Below, one piece after another: positions 14,418 to 14,625 of a DNA stretch of 14,625 nt. How positions within the stretch are numbered: position 1 is the first letter of the stretch; each line of letters begins with the position of its first letter. Under the pieces are notes generated by a model, which saw nothing but the letters and a program-made list of their open reading frames with translations, was not told the DNA's origin and ran no database searches. The DNA comes from Thermoflexus sp. (GTDB lineage: Bacteria; Chloroflexota; Anaerolineae; Thermoflexales; Thermoflexaceae): NCBI GenBank assembly GCA_017743605.1, contig JAGHYO010000033.1:1-14625 (forward strand), read 5' to 3'. Made by a program: the position numbers and the translations under genes.

Positions 14418-14625
14418 GGGGTCCTCCCCATCTTCAGGCCCGACGCGCGCTGTCTACGGGATCGCGCATCGCGACCTTGCTGATCTCTGTTCTCAATATC
14501 CCTCTCTTCCAGTATCCCTCTCTGCAAGGCGCTGAGGTAGTGAGTTCCAACAGACAGAGCAGGTGAATATTGACATGGAAATCGGGAGGGGGAGCCGCGG
14601 GGAGCAATCCCCCTCTCGGGAATGG
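14418..14625. other. Upstream region of the cysteine-rich gene, no gene seen
   Basis: About 200 bases up to the window edge contain no plausible coding frame. They include two direct copies of TATCCCTCTCT (14497-14507 and 14513-14523, 16 bases apart) and a strong hairpin at 14583-14618. A promoter for the minus-strand gene should lie here, but no convincing pair of boxes was found. Confidence 0.4.
14583..14618. repeat. Strong inverted repeat near the window edge
   Basis: GAGGGGGA (14586-14593) is the exact reverse complement of TCCCCCTC (14608-14615). Two outer pairs and one G-U pair extend the stem to 11 positions (14583-14593 with 14608-14618) around a 14-base loop. There is no U tract in view. 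It could be a terminator or a repeat belonging to a gene beyond the window. Confidence 0.5.

Noticed and set aside
14109..14483. Plus-strand frame of 124 codons over the cysteine-rich gene
   Set aside because: It is antisense to a better-supported minus-strand gene with a clear ribosome site and Cys pattern.
1..14625. CRISPR arrays, tRNA or rRNA genes
   Set aside because: No regularly spaced repeats, and no tRNA or rRNA-like sequence, were recognised by eye on either strand.

Overview
This is a GC-rich bacterial chromosome segment. It most resembles a member of the Chloroflexota (an Anaerolineae- or Thermoflexus-like lineage). The clues are soft: a decayed secreted RHS-type protein carrying a ZU5-like domain and an 'FLPLVL' segment of the kind common in secreted proteins of that phylum, and membrane-fusion genes beside a two-ATPase exporter. 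The taxonomic call is inference and has not been tested by a search.

Region 1 (1-1527, minus strand) is the front part of a large secreted RHS/YD-repeat gene that looks broken. A signal-peptide-like start near 1527 is in a different frame from the following ZU5-like domain. That domain ends at an in-frame TGA (875-877). The reading frame then continues through an Ig-like region into an RHS N-terminal (DUF6531-like) motif, which runs almost directly into a YD repeat at the window edge. Region 2 (about 1585-2385) has lower GC and holds a degraded IS1-type transposase remnant and then sequence with no recognisable gene.

Region 3 (2286-7589, plus strand) holds carA and carB, the two subunits of glutamine-dependent carbamoyl phosphate synthetase, which feeds pyrimidines and arginine. 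They are separated by an unusually large 320-bp gap with a 10-bp perfect inverted repeat and a REP-like element. A small ArsP/YraQ-type permease gene follows carB after 31 bp.

Region 4 (7636-14112, plus strand) is a self-contained efflux operon. It has a promoter with an overlapping palindromic operator, then a TetR-family regulator, an ABC-2 permease, two separate ABC ATPases and two HlyD-type membrane-fusion proteins (one a lipoprotein, one anchored by a transmembrane helix). The set matches the Escherichia coli CecR-YbhGFSR system, except that the fused two-domain ATPase YbhF is split into two genes, the adaptor is doubled, and only one permease is present. Key ATPase residues are lost in a complementary way, which predicts a heterodimer with one canonical and one degenerate ATP site. 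Two tandem REP-like repeats sit between the permease and the first ATPase.

Region 5 (14113-14625) has a convergent minus-strand gene for a small cysteine-rich protein, then about 200 bp with a strong hairpin and no gene seen.
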